A DNA stretch of 49,200 nucleotides, taken from contig JAJPYE010000033.1 of the NCBI GenBank assembly GCA_021205095.1, positions 1-49,200 of the forward strand, written 5' to 3'. Positions 1 through 6,372 of this stretch are shown here, piece by piece; position 1 is the stretch's first letter, and the number at the start of each line of letters is the position of its first letter. The stretch is from Oscillospiraceae bacterium (GTDB taxonomy: Bacteria > Bacillota > Clostridia > Oscillospirales > Oscillospiraceae). The notes under the pieces were generated by a model. The model was given only the letters and a program-made list of their open reading frames with translations. It searched no databases and had not been told where the DNA came from. A program made the position numbers and the translations under genes.

Positions 1-178
1 GCAGATGTACGTGAACATCCGCCAAGCCGGGCAATATGCAAATAAAACGGCCATCGACCTCGGTCACGCCCGCGGGGGCGGGGGCGGGGAAAAACAGCTT
101 TCCGTCCCGGATCAACGCGTCGCCCCGGGAAAAAGAACCCTGCTGATATACGCGGGTGTTTTTCAGGTATATATCCAT
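1..178 (-). CDS. pyrC: Dihydroorotase, N-terminal part (runs off the window)
   Basis: Only the first 59 codons are present; the gene continues beyond base 1. The frame begins MDIYLKNTRVYQQGS and reaches LPGLADVHVHL at residues 49-59. GLxDxHxH is the first metal-binding motif of the dihydroorotase/amidohydrolase family, with ligand histidines 56 and 58. Dihydroorotase closes carbamoyl-aspartate to dihydroorotate in pyrimidine synthesis. The ATG at 178 follows a GGAGG site at 186-190. The leader upstream carries a near-perfect promoter and an attenuator-like structure, which fits a pyrimidine gene. A hydantoinase or allantoinase starts in a similar way, and the part that would separate them is outside the window. 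Confidence 0.75.
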   Translation of the reverse strand, partial: MDIYLKNTRVYQQGSFSRGDALIRDGKLFFPAPAPAGVTEVDGRFICILPGLADVHVHL

Positions 179-196
179 GCTGTCGCCTCCAAGCAC

Positions 197-254
197 AAAA
201 AAAGAACCCTGTCCGCGACAAGGCCCGTCAGTTGGTCCAAAAACCGCCTTGCCG
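197..254 (-). promoter_or_regulatory. Terminator/antiterminator (attenuator) in the pyrC leader
   Basis: On the minus strand the leader has two mutually exclusive hairpins. The terminator is CCTTGTC-GCG-GACAGGG (207-223) followed by a T run (197-203). The alternative is a 9-bp pairing of CGGCAAGGC (246-254) with GCCTTGTCG (216-224), which uses up the 5' arm of the terminator. This is the arrangement used for transcription attenuation of pyrimidine genes in Firmicutes, for example by PyrR. I do not see a clean copy of the classical PyrR binding sequence, so the effector is an inference. Confidence 0.6.
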
Positions 255-299
255 GCGTCCCACACCGGGTTAAAAAGCGCTTTCCATAAAATTTGCTTG

Positions 300-328
300 A
301 TTATACCATCATAAGCCAATTTTGTCAA
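300..328 (-). promoter_or_regulatory. Consensus sigma-A promoter for pyrC
   Basis: Reading the minus strand, the -35 box is TTGACA (323-328), the spacer is exactly 17 bases, and the -10 box is TATAAT (300-305), a perfect match to the housekeeping consensus. Transcription would start near 293, giving a leader of about 115 bases that contains the attenuator. Such a strong promoter is typical of genes controlled downstream by attenuation. Confidence 0.85.
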
Positions 329-381
329 CCGTCGGCGAACGAGCTACTCTTTTTTCTCGACCGCTCAGAGAGAACGCGGCA

Positions 382-411
382 TTGACAAATGGAGAAGGAA
401 GGGCATATCAT
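382..411 (+). promoter_or_regulatory. Promoter for the HAD phosphatase gene
   Basis: TTGACA (382-387), an 18-base spacer and TATCAT (406-411) form a good sigma-A promoter, divergent from the pyrC promoter. The expected start of transcription, about 7 bases after the -10 box, coincides with the ATG at 418, so the mRNA may be leaderless. Confidence 0.5.
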
Positions 412-417
412 GAGGGC

Positions 418-963
418 ATGAATGTTTATGATTTTGATAAAACCATTTATCCTGTGGACAGCACCCTGGAATTTTACCGCTGGTGTCTGAAGCGCTATCC
501 CCGGTGCCGCCGGACCCTATTGTGGTCGGCCTGGGCGGATGTCAGCATGGGGCTGCGCCTGCGCAGCCGGACGAAGGGGAAGCAGGACCTGTTCCGGTTC
601 CTGCCCTATGTGCCGGCGGAGGCACCGGCTGTCTTCTGGCAGGAGCATCTGCAATACATAAACCCTTGGTATCTCGCCCAGCGGCAGGAGGATGACCTGA
701 TCATCTCCGCCAGTCCGGAGTTTCTTCTCCGCCCTGTGGCGGAGGCGCTTGGCTTTGCGCTTATCGCCTCCCCAGTAGAGCAGGCCACGGGCCGCTATCT
801 CGGGGAAAACTGCAACGGCGCGGAGAAGGTCCGCCGTTATAGGGAAAAATACGGCGATACGCCCATAGAGGGGTTCTGGTCGGACTCCCGGGGGGACAGC
901 CCCATGGCCGCTATCGCGGAGCGGGCCTATCTCGTAAAAGGACAGGAGCTGCGGCCCTGGTGA
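418..963 (+). CDS. HAD-superfamily phosphatase (SerB-like, class IB)
   Basis: A 181-residue cytoplasmic protein. HAD motif I is DFDKT at residues 5-9, with Asp5 the expected nucleophile and Asp7 the acid/base. The C-terminal DSRGDSPM segment matches motif IV, which binds magnesium. The size and the helical insert after motif I fit the HAD-IB group related to phosphoserine phosphatase, but the substrate cannot be read from sequence. The ATG at 418 is chosen because motif I follows immediately. A longer in-frame start at 322 would overlap the divergent pyrC promoter and has no ribosome site. A 7-bp inverted repeat (960-966/977-983) overlaps the stop codon. The gene stands alone between pyrC and xpt. 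Confidence 0.75.
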   Translation: MNVYDFDKTIYPVDSTLEFYRWCLKRYPRCRRTLLWSAWADVSMGLRLRSRTKGKQDLFRFLPYVPAEAPAVFWQEHLQYINPWYLAQRQEDDLIISASPEFLLRPVAEALGFALIASPVEQATGRYLGENCNGAEKVRRYREKYGDTPIEGFWSDSRGDSPMAAIAERAYLVKGQELRPW

Positions 964-1000
964 GCACTGTGAATAATGCTCACAAATTTCGTGGAAATTT
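960..1000 (+). other. Inverted repeats after the HAD gene
   Basis: GTGAGCA (960-966) pairs with TGCTCAC (977-983), and AAATTTC (984-990) pairs with GAAATTT (994-1000). No clear T run follows, so this is at best a weak terminator or mRNA 3'-end structure. Confidence 0.3.
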
Positions 1001-1018
1001 AAGTGAAATTGGAGTAAG

Positions 1019-1053
1019 CGCCTCTTGCCAAGAGGCGTCCTGTCGTGTAAAAT
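1019..1053 (+). promoter_or_regulatory. xpt promoter with an overlapping 19-bp palindrome
   Basis: TTGCCA (1025-1030), a 17-base spacer and TAAAAT (1048-1053) form a promoter for xpt. The -35 box lies inside a perfect palindrome, CGCCTCTTG-C-CAAGAGGCG (1019-1037). A symmetrical site over the -35 box is a typical repressor operator. No purine riboswitch is visible between here and xpt, so a protein repressor is a reasonable inference. Confidence 0.5.
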
Positions 1054-1110
1054 TATTTTGTGCTAAAAGAAAAATTTCAATGACGAAGCGAGCGGGGAGG
1101 GTATAAAGCC

Positions 1111-1686
1111 ATGCGGCTTTTGGAAGAGCGTATCCTGGCGGACGGAAAGGTTCGCCCCGGCGGCGTTTTGAAGGTGGACGGATTTTTGAACCACCAGATG
1201 GACATGGATCTGTTTCAGGTGCTGGCAGACCAGTGGTACCAGGCGTTTCAAAGCGACGGCGTGAACAAGATCCTGACCATCGAGGCCTCCGGCATCGGGC
1301 TTGCCTGCTTCGCGGGCGTGGCCTTTCACTGCCCCGTTCTGTTCGCCAAAAAGACCAAAACCAAAAACATCGACGGCAGCGTCTACACCACCCGCGTGGA
1401 GAGCTTCACCCATGGGAATATCTATGACGTAATCGTGTCCAAGGAGTATCTCCGGCCCGAAGACCGGGTGCTTCTCATTGACGACTTTCTCGCAAACGGC
1501 GCGGCTCTGGACGGGCTGTGCGATCTTGTCCACCAGGCGGGGGCCACCCTTGTGGGGGCCGGCATTGCCATAGAAAAATGCTTTCAGCCGGGGGGCGAAC
1601 GGCTCCGCGCCCGCGGCCTGCGTATCGAATCCCTGGCCCGCGTTCGTTCCATGACGGACGAGGGCGGCATCGAGTTTGAGCCGTGA
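1111..1686 (+). CDS. xpt: Xanthine phosphoribosyltransferase
   Basis: A 191-residue type I phosphoribosyltransferase that joins xanthine to PRPP to give XMP in purine salvage. The sequence follows Firmicutes Xpt along its whole length: MRLLEERILADGKV at the N-terminus and the PRPP-binding loop LLIDDFLANG at residues 121-130. Length equals the family norm. The ATG at 1111 follows a GGGGAGGG site. The next gene, 48 bases downstream, is a BMP-family binding lipoprotein, a usual partner of nucleoside uptake, so the two probably form a purine-salvage operon. The promoter carries a palindromic operator candidate instead of the guanine riboswitch seen in Bacillus. Confidence 0.9.
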   Translation: MRLLEERILADGKVRPGGVLKVDGFLNHQMDMDLFQVLADQWYQAFQSDGVNKILTIEASGIGLACFAGVAFHCPVLFAKKTKTKNIDGSVYTTRVESFTHGNIYDVIVSKEYLRPEDRVLLIDDFLANGAALDGLCDLVHQAGATLVGAGIAIEKCFQPGGERLRARGLRIESLARVRSMTDEGGIEFEP

Positions 1687-1734
1687 ATAACCCTTGTGAC
1701 CTAGCAAATTTATTATATTTTTAGGAGGAAAACC

Positions 1735-3048
1735 ATGAAAAAGATTCTTGCGCTGCTCCTGGCCCTGTGCATGGTGTTCTCTCTGGCTGCCTGCTCTTCC
1801 AGCTCTGACAGCACGGACGAGACCGAGGACACTACCGCCGCAGAGACCGAGACCGAAGCCGATGAGGCGGAGGAGACCGAGGAAGAGACTGAGACTGCCG
1901 CCGACACGGAGCTGCTGGTGGGCATGGTCTGCGTGGAGGACGAAAACTCCGGCTATGACTACGCGCACATCTCCGGCCTGCTGGAGGCTGCGGAGTCCCT
2001 GGGCATTTCCGAGGACAACATCATCTTCAAGTACAACATTCCTGAGGACGAGCAGTGCTACGACGCCTGCGCCGACCTGGCAGAGCAGGGCTGCGACATC
2101 GTCTTCACTGACTCCTACGGCCATCAGAGCTATGCCATGCAGGCTGCCGAGGAGTATCCCGACGTCATCTTCGTGTCCATGACCGGCGACATGGCCGCCA
2201 CCTCTGGCCTGGATAACTACAAGAACGCTTTCAACTACACCTTCCAGTCCCGTTATGTCTCCGGCGTTGTGGCCGGCATGAAGCTGGCGGAGCTGATTGA
2301 AAACGGCGAGCTGACCGACGCCAACTATGACGAGGACGGCAACGTGAAGATCGGCTATGTGGGCGCTTATCCCTATGCAGAGGTGGTGTCTGGTTATACC
2401 GCTTTCTTCCTGGGAATCCAGTCCATCGTGGAGGACGTGGCTATGGACGTTCGGTTCACCAACTCCTGGTATTCTCCCACCGCTGAGGCCGCCGCTGCGG
2501 AGGCCCTGATTGCCGACGGCTGCATCATCATCAGCCAGCACGCCGACTCCACCGGCGCTCCCAGCGCGGTGCAGGCCGCCTATGAGGCTGGCACCACCGT
2601 CTACTGCGTGGGCTACAACATCTCTATGCTGGAGGTGGCTCCCGACGTGGCCCTGACCTCCGCCGCCAACGACTGGAGCGTGTATTATACCTACGCGCTG
2701 GATTGTATGCTGAACGGCGAGGAAGTGGCTACCGACTGGGCGCAGGGCTATAACGAGGGCGCTGTTCACATCACCGAGCTGGGCGACGCCTGCGCCGAGG
2801 GTACCGCTGAAAAGGTGGCCGAGGTTGAGGCCGCTCTGGCGGATGAGTCCCTCCAGGTGTTTGACTGCTCCACCTTCACCGTGGACGGCGAGACCGTCAC
2901 CTCCTATCTGGCGCTTGACAGCGATGGTGACTTTGTAGGCGACTACGGCGAGGCCATCGAGGACGGCGTGTTCTATGAATCCGTTCTCCGCTCCGCTCCC
3001 TACTTTGCCCTGACCATCGACGGTATTACCCAGATTATCGAGGGCTAA
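1735..3048 (+). CDS. BMP-family ABC transporter substrate-binding lipoprotein
   Basis: A 437-residue exported lipoprotein. The signal peptide ends in a lipobox LAAC, so Cys20 would be acylated. An acidic Thr/Glu-rich linker (residues about 21-58) is followed by the BMP (PnrA-like) fold, with GMVCVEDENSGYDYAHISG near its start and VGAYPYAEVVSGYTAFFLGIQ in the middle. Family members bind purine nucleosides, in agreement with the upstream xpt. The ribosome site AGGAGG is strong. No ATPase or permease genes accompany it here, so it must work with components encoded elsewhere. Acidic linkers like this recur in the other lipoproteins of this window. A strong terminator follows. Confidence 0.88.
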   Translation: MKKILALLLALCMVFSLAACSSSSDSTDETEDTTAAETETEADEAEETEEETETAADTELLVGMVCVEDENSGYDYAHISGLLEAAESLGISEDNIIFKYNIPEDEQCYDACADLAEQGCDIVFTDSYGHQSYAMQAAEEYPDVIFVSMTGDMAATSGLDNYKNAFNYTFQSRYVSGVVAGMKLAELIENGELTDANYDEDGNVKIGYVGAYPYAEVVSGYTAFFLGIQSIVEDVAMDVRFTNSWYSPTAEAAAAEALIADGCIIISQHADSTGAPSAVQAAYEAGTTVYCVGYNISMLEVAPDVALTSAANDWSVYYTYALDCMLNGEEVATDWAQGYNEGAVHITELGDACAEGTAEKVAEVEAALADESLQVFDCSTFTVDGETVTSYLALDSDGDFVGDYGEAIEDGVFYESVLRSAPYFALTIDGITQIIEG

Positions 3049-3069
3049 TCCAAACCACTGCAAAACAGC

Positions 3070-3101
3070 AAATCCCCGCCGGGCTTCCGGCGGGGATTTT
3101 T
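3070..3101 (+). terminator. Rho-independent terminator after the BMP gene
   Basis: An AATCCCCGCCGG arm, a GCTT loop and a CCGGCGGGGATT arm are followed by a T run. This is a very stable GC-rich stem. Confidence 0.9.
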
Positions 3102-3118
3102 GCGTCTCGGTGGATAGA

Positions 3119-3436
3119 TTATAAGATGTCCTCATAGTTTCGCATACCGTACAGGACGCGGATGATTTGAATCTCCCGGAGCCTGTCGTCCGGGCGATAG
3201 AAAATGAGATAGCTTTTAACAGGCAGCTTTCTAAGCGAAGCGTCCTTTATCAGGGTGCTTTTGACCTGGGGCCACATATAGGGGTTGGAGCAGGTCTGGC
3301 GGATGGCCTCCCGAAAGGCATTGTTCAAATCTCTTGCTGCTGCGGGATTGCACAAGGTTTTGGAGATATAGTTGTTTATGGACTCTATATCAGCTTTCGC
3401 GGCGCCAGAGATTTTAAAAGTGTAATCATGCTCCAT
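3119..3436 (-). CDS. RelE/ParE-family toxin
   Basis: A 105-residue basic protein with the RelE/ParE pattern: an N-terminal beta strand (YTFKISGAAKADIESINNYI), two helices, then beta strands ending IIRVLYGMRNYEDIL. The family comprises mRNA interferases (RelE) and gyrase poisons (ParE); sequence alone does not settle which. Its start codon lies inside the last codons of the upstream antitoxin (11-base overlap), the classical translationally coupled order. The LRKLPVKSYLIFYRPDD segment matches the central family motif. No other gene shares its strand downstream. Confidence 0.85.
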   Translation of the reverse strand: MEHDYTFKISGAAKADIESINNYISKTLCNPAAARDLNNAFREAIRQTCSNPYMWPQVKSTLIKDASLRKLPVKSYLIFYRPDDRLREIQIIRVLYGMRNYEDIL

Positions 3437-3698
3437 ATTTCTGATCCATTTCGTCCAAAAAAGCGAATCCGTCTGTCAGCGGTTCACCTGCGTCAATGCG
3501 ATCCAGGGCCTCGTTGACAAGGGCGGCGGCCTGGGCTTCGGCCATGGTGCGTTCATAGAGTTCTATGCTCATCATCACCATTTCGCCGTAGCCGTTTTTG
3601 GTGACGACGATGGGAACCTGGCTCTCCTTGCAGATTTGGGAGATATGGGCGGTGTTTTTCAGCTCGTTGATGGGGATGATCTTCGGCAATGTCTGCAT
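3426..3698 (-). CDS. Phd/YefM-family antitoxin
   Basis: A 90-residue protein starting MQTLPKIIPINELKN, with the Phd/YefM DNA-binding core (IIPINELKNTAHISQICKESQVPIVVTKNGYGEMVMMS) and a C-terminal helix that should bind the toxin. Start 3698 is preferred because GGAGG lies at 3710-3714. An upstream in-frame ATG at 3716 would add six residues and place that site inside the gene. Antitoxins of this family repress their own promoter, and a palindrome suited to this flanks the -10 box. Confidence 0.85.
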   Translation of the reverse strand: MQTLPKIIPINELKNTAHISQICKESQVPIVVTKNGYGEMVMMSIELYERTMAEAQAAALVNEALDRIDAGEPLTDGFAFLDEMDQKYGA

Positions 3699-3720
3699 CG
3701 TAATAAACGCCTCCATAAGT

Positions 3721-3762
3721 TTTTCTGGCTTTATTATACCACAGTAAGGCCAGAAAATACAA
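3721..3762 (-). promoter_or_regulatory. Toxin-antitoxin promoter with palindromic operator
   Basis: On the minus strand TTGTAT (3757-3762), 18 bases and TATAAT (3733-3738) form the promoter. A perfect 9-bp inverted repeat, TTTTCTGGC (3721-3729) and GCCAGAAAA (3749-3757), brackets the -10 box. Its position fits autorepression by the antitoxin or the toxin-antitoxin complex. Confidence 0.65.
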
Positions 3763-3791
3763 CCCCCACAGCGAAAAATCCGCTGTGGGGG
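3763..3791 (-). terminator. Terminator after the DMT transporter gene
   Basis: CCCCCACAGCG (3763-3773) pairs perfectly with CGCTGTGGGGG (3781-3791). On the minus strand it is followed by a T-rich stretch that also supplies the -35 box of the toxin-antitoxin promoter, so the two signals abut. Confidence 0.7.
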
Positions 3792-3816
3792 AAGGTGCTT
3801 CTTTGAGAGGGTTTGC

Positions 3817-4740
3817 TTATACGTCTCCTGACAGGCCGTCCGCCAGGCCCAGCAGGACAATGCCCAGGATAGCGATGACGATCATCAGATAGTGCTTCCA
3901 GCTCAGCTTCTCCTTCAAAAACAGGCGGCTCCAGAGAACGGAGGCCATACAATAGGCGGAGATGATAGGCGCGGAAAGGGCGACGTGTTCGCTGTCGGCC
4001 AGGGCGTAGATATAGGCGAGCTGACCGGCGGTCTCGAAGCAGGCGCCGGTGTACTTGGGCCACTCCTGATGGAAGGTGAACTTCTGCCTTTTGCACAGCA
4101 GAATCACAAAGCACACGCACCCGGCGGCCAGGAAGGTCAGCTCATAGGCCACGTTGGCGCTGTCCTCGTCCAGGGTTTGCAGCACCAGGCTGTCCGCGAA
4201 GGTACCGGCGGCGTCCAGCACGCAGTAGAGGACGGGCAGCAGCAGGGCCACCAGGGAGCGGGCGTATTTGTAGTTGGAAAGGCTCTGCCGGGCGGCGCGG
4301 GCGGCCTCGTCCTCGTGGAGATCCACCACCCCCAGGCCGATGACCCCGGCGCAGACCAGAAGCATGGCCCCAAGCTGCAGGCCGGTGATAGAGCCAAGGC
4401 CCGCCGTTATCAGGGTGGCAAGGGCCACCAGCGCCCCGGAGGCGTTGCAGATGGGGGAGGAGATAGAAAGCTCTATGTACCGCAGTCCCACATAGCCGAT
4501 GGCCATGGAGAGGATATACAGCAGTGACACAGGCAGGTAGACCCACAGAATGTGGAAATTAATCTCTACCCCCTGTACAGCGACCTCTACCAGGGCGTGC
4601 AGGCCCATGATCAGGCCCACGGCTACTACCATTTTCAGATGACTTGTTTTGTCGTCCGGGTCTCGGCATCCCAATTTCGAGAACAGATCCGAGCCGCTCC
4701 AGCAGAGCAGCGCCAGCACTGAAAGCCAAAACCAATTCAT
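3817..4740 (-). CDS. EamA/DMT-family transporter
   Basis: A 307-residue membrane protein with about ten hydrophobic segments in two halves, the layout of the drug/metabolite transporter superfamily. It begins MNWFWLSVLALLCWSGSDLF; the second half carries the pattern LSAPIISAYCMASVLWSRLFLKEKLSWKHY followed by a final membrane helix, typical of EamA domains. The substrate is unknown. It starts two bases after the stop of the methionine gamma-lyase-like gene, so the two are surely cotranscribed. Transport of an amino acid, thiol or the product of that enzyme is an inference from this pairing. Confidence 0.8.
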   Translation of the reverse strand: MNWFWLSVLALLCWSGSDLFSKLGCRDPDDKTSHLKMVVAVGLIMGLHALVEVAVQGVEINFHILWVYLPVSLLYILSMAIGYVGLRYIELSISSPICNASGALVALATLITAGLGSITGLQLGAMLLVCAGVIGLGVVDLHEDEAARAARQSLSNYKYARSLVALLLPVLYCVLDAAGTFADSLVLQTLDEDSANVAYELTFLAAGCVCFVILLCKRQKFTFHQEWPKYTGACFETAGQLAYIYALADSEHVALSAPIISAYCMASVLWSRLFLKEKLSWKHYLMIVIAILGIVLLGLADGLSGDV

Positions 4741-4742
4741 TT

Positions 4743-6041
4743 TTACTCTCCTTCTCGGCGGGGTAGCTGAATCAGCCCCCGCTCATGTAATTTTTGTACG
4801 CTCATCAAAATGCCTGTTTTCGCGTGGTACCAGGTCAGGCCCCCCTGGAAATAGACCGCGTATGGCTCCCGCATCGGCCCGTCGGCGGATAGCTCGATGG
4901 ACGAACCCTGCACAAAGGCCCCGGCGGCCATGATCACGTCGCTGTCGTACCCCGGCATGGCCCAGGGTACCGGGGTGGCGAAGCTGTCCACCGGGGCGGC
5001 GGCCTGTATACCGGCGCAGAAGGCGGTCATGCGCTCCGGCGCGCCGAGAATCACAGACTGGATGATGTCGTACCTTGGCTCCTGCCCGTTGGGAACGCAG
5101 GAAAAGCCCAGCCGCTCATAGACGTTGGCGGCGAACACGGCCCCCTTCAAGGCCCCGGCCACCACCGTGGGGGCCAGAAAAAAGCCCTGAAACATGGCGG
5201 GAAGCTGGCCAAGATTTGCCCCCACCTCCTGGCCCAGGCCAGGGGCGGAGAGCCGGTAGGCGCAGTTTTCCACGCAGTCCGCCGTGCCGCAGATATAGCC
5301 CCCTGTGGCCGCCAGGCCCCCGCCGGGGTTTTTGATCAGGGAGCCGACCGTCATATCCGCACCTACGTCGGAGGGCTCGATGGTCTCCACAAACTCACCG
5401 TAACAGTTGTCCACCATGCACAGCACATCCGGCTTCACGGACTTGCAGAAGGCAATCAGCTCGCCGATCTGCTCCACGGAAAAGGAGGGGCGTGTGGCGT
5501 AGCCCTTGGAGCGCTGGATGGTGATGAGCCTGGTGCGGCTGTTGATGGCCCGGCGAATGGCCTCATAGTCGAAGCTGCCGTCCGGCAGTAAATCCGCCTG
5601 CCGGTAGGTGACGCCGAACTCCGCCAGGGAGCCGCGGGAGGGCCGGATGCCGATGACCTCCTCCAGGGTGTCATAGGGTGCGCCCACAGGGGAGAGCAGC
5701 TCGTCCCCCGGACGGAGATTGGCACTCAGCGCCACCGCCAGCGCATGGGTGCCGCAGGTGATTTGAGGCCGCACCAGCGCCGCCTGGGTGTGAAAGGCAC
5801 TGGCGTACACCTTTTCCAGCACGTCCCGGCCCATATCGTTGTAGCCGTAGCCTGTGGTCTGGGCAAAGCAGGGGGCGCTGACCCGATTCTCCCCCATGGC
5901 CGCCAAGACCTTGGCCTGGTTGTACTCTGCCCGCTGGTCGATCTCGGCAAACCGCCCCTCCAGGCCGGATAACACCTCCTGCCCGAAGTCATACACCGCC
6001 TGGTCGATTCCAAGCGCCTGATACATGGTCTCTATGCTCAT
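4743..6041 (-). CDS. Methionine gamma-lyase-family PLP enzyme
   Basis: A 432-residue fold-type I PLP enzyme of the family once called aluminium-resistance protein (Met_gamma_lyase, PF06838). Visible motifs: TTGYGYNDMGRDVLEKVYA, the PLP aspartate in MVDNCYGEFVE (Asp211), and the Schiff-base lysine in GSLIKNPGGG (Lys237). Members resemble cystathionine/methionine gamma-lyases, but their reaction is poorly established. Start 6041 has AGGAGA nine bases upstream; a longer reading frame to 6155 would run into the repeat element and has no ribosome site. It is the first gene of an operon with the DMT transporter. Confidence 0.85.
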   Translation of the reverse strand: MSIETMYQALGIDQAVYDFGQEVLSGLEGRFAEIDQRAEYNQAKVLAAMGENRVSAPCFAQTTGYGYNDMGRDVLEKVYASAFHTQAALVRPQITCGTHALAVALSANLRPGDELLSPVGAPYDTLEEVIGIRPSRGSLAEFGVTYRQADLLPDGSFDYEAIRRAINSRTRLITIQRSKGYATRPSFSVEQIGELIAFCKSVKPDVLCMVDNCYGEFVETIEPSDVGADMTVGSLIKNPGGGLAATGGYICGTADCVENCAYRLSAPGLGQEVGANLGQLPAMFQGFFLAPTVVAGALKGAVFAANVYERLGFSCVPNGQEPRYDIIQSVILGAPERMTAFCAGIQAAAPVDSFATPVPWAMPGYDSDVIMAAGAFVQGSSIELSADGPMREPYAVYFQGGLTWYHAKTGILMSVQKLHERGLIQLPRREGE

Positions 6042-6077
6042 ATCCTCGCATCTCCTGAAGCAAATTATTACGGGTTT

Positions 6078-6241
6078 TGAACCAGTATTCACAGGCGGAC
6101 GATGCCGGATGGGCGAAGAATTTTTTCGCTGGTCAAGGCAAATTTTCGCAGGCATACTTTGTGTATGTCAAGAAAATTTAACGAAGAGCAGCGGAAAAAG
6201 GCTCGTTCAGACGGTGTTGGACGCCTGTGAATACTGGTTCA
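6078..6241. repeat. Dispersed repeat copy A, bounded by 20-bp inverted repeats
   Basis: A 164-bp block with perfect 20-bp termini, TGAACCAGTATTCACAGGCG (6078-6097) and its reverse complement (6222-6241). The interior (6104-6215) shares an ordered set of motifs with two other places in the window: GGCGA..GATTTTTTCG, GGC(G/A)TAC, TATGTC(G/A)AG and GCGGAAAAAG. It has no coding potential. It lies in the predicted 5' leader of the methionine gamma-lyase operon, so its ends could pair in the transcript. Size and ends resemble a MITE; no matching transposase is in the window. Confidence 0.7.
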
Positions 6242-6269
6242 TAGACAAGCCCCAGAGCCAAGCTGGTAT

Positions 6270-6298
6270 AAGATACCATTCTCAACAGAACTTGTCAA
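6270..6298 (-). promoter_or_regulatory. Promoter for the gamma-lyase/DMT operon
   Basis: On the minus strand TTGACA (6293-6298), 17 bases and TATCTT (6270-6275). The -35 box directly abuts the poly-A/T tract of the neighbouring terminator. The leader to the ATG at 6041 is about 220 bases and includes repeat copy A. Apart from the repeat and signals, nothing else is visible in 6042-6372. Confidence 0.65.
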
Positions 6299-6346
6299 GA
6301 AAAAAAGCTGCTACCCGAAAAGCCGGAGCCTTTGTCGGATAGCAGC
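6299..6346 (-). terminator. Terminator after the radical SAM gene
   Basis: GCTGCTACCCG (6307-6317) pairs with CGGATAGCAGC (6336-6346) with one wobble pair. On the minus strand this is followed by a T run (complement of 6299-6306). Confidence 0.85.
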
Positions 6347-6372
6347 ATAAAGCAGGGGCTGACGCCCCGCTC

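Noticed and set aside
68-100. Frameshift in the dihydroorotase start at the G/C runs
   Set aside because: Careful reading of the run of T and C on the minus strand shows an unbroken frame through LFFPAPAPAGVTEVDG.
964-1110. Guanine riboswitch ahead of xpt
   Set aside because: The conserved purine-riboswitch junction bases and the paired loops are absent; only palindromes and a promoter are seen.
1063-3135. Long open frame antisense to xpt and the BMP gene
   Set aside because: It mirrors GC-rich genes with clear family signatures, has no ribosome site, and its composition is that of a shadow frame.
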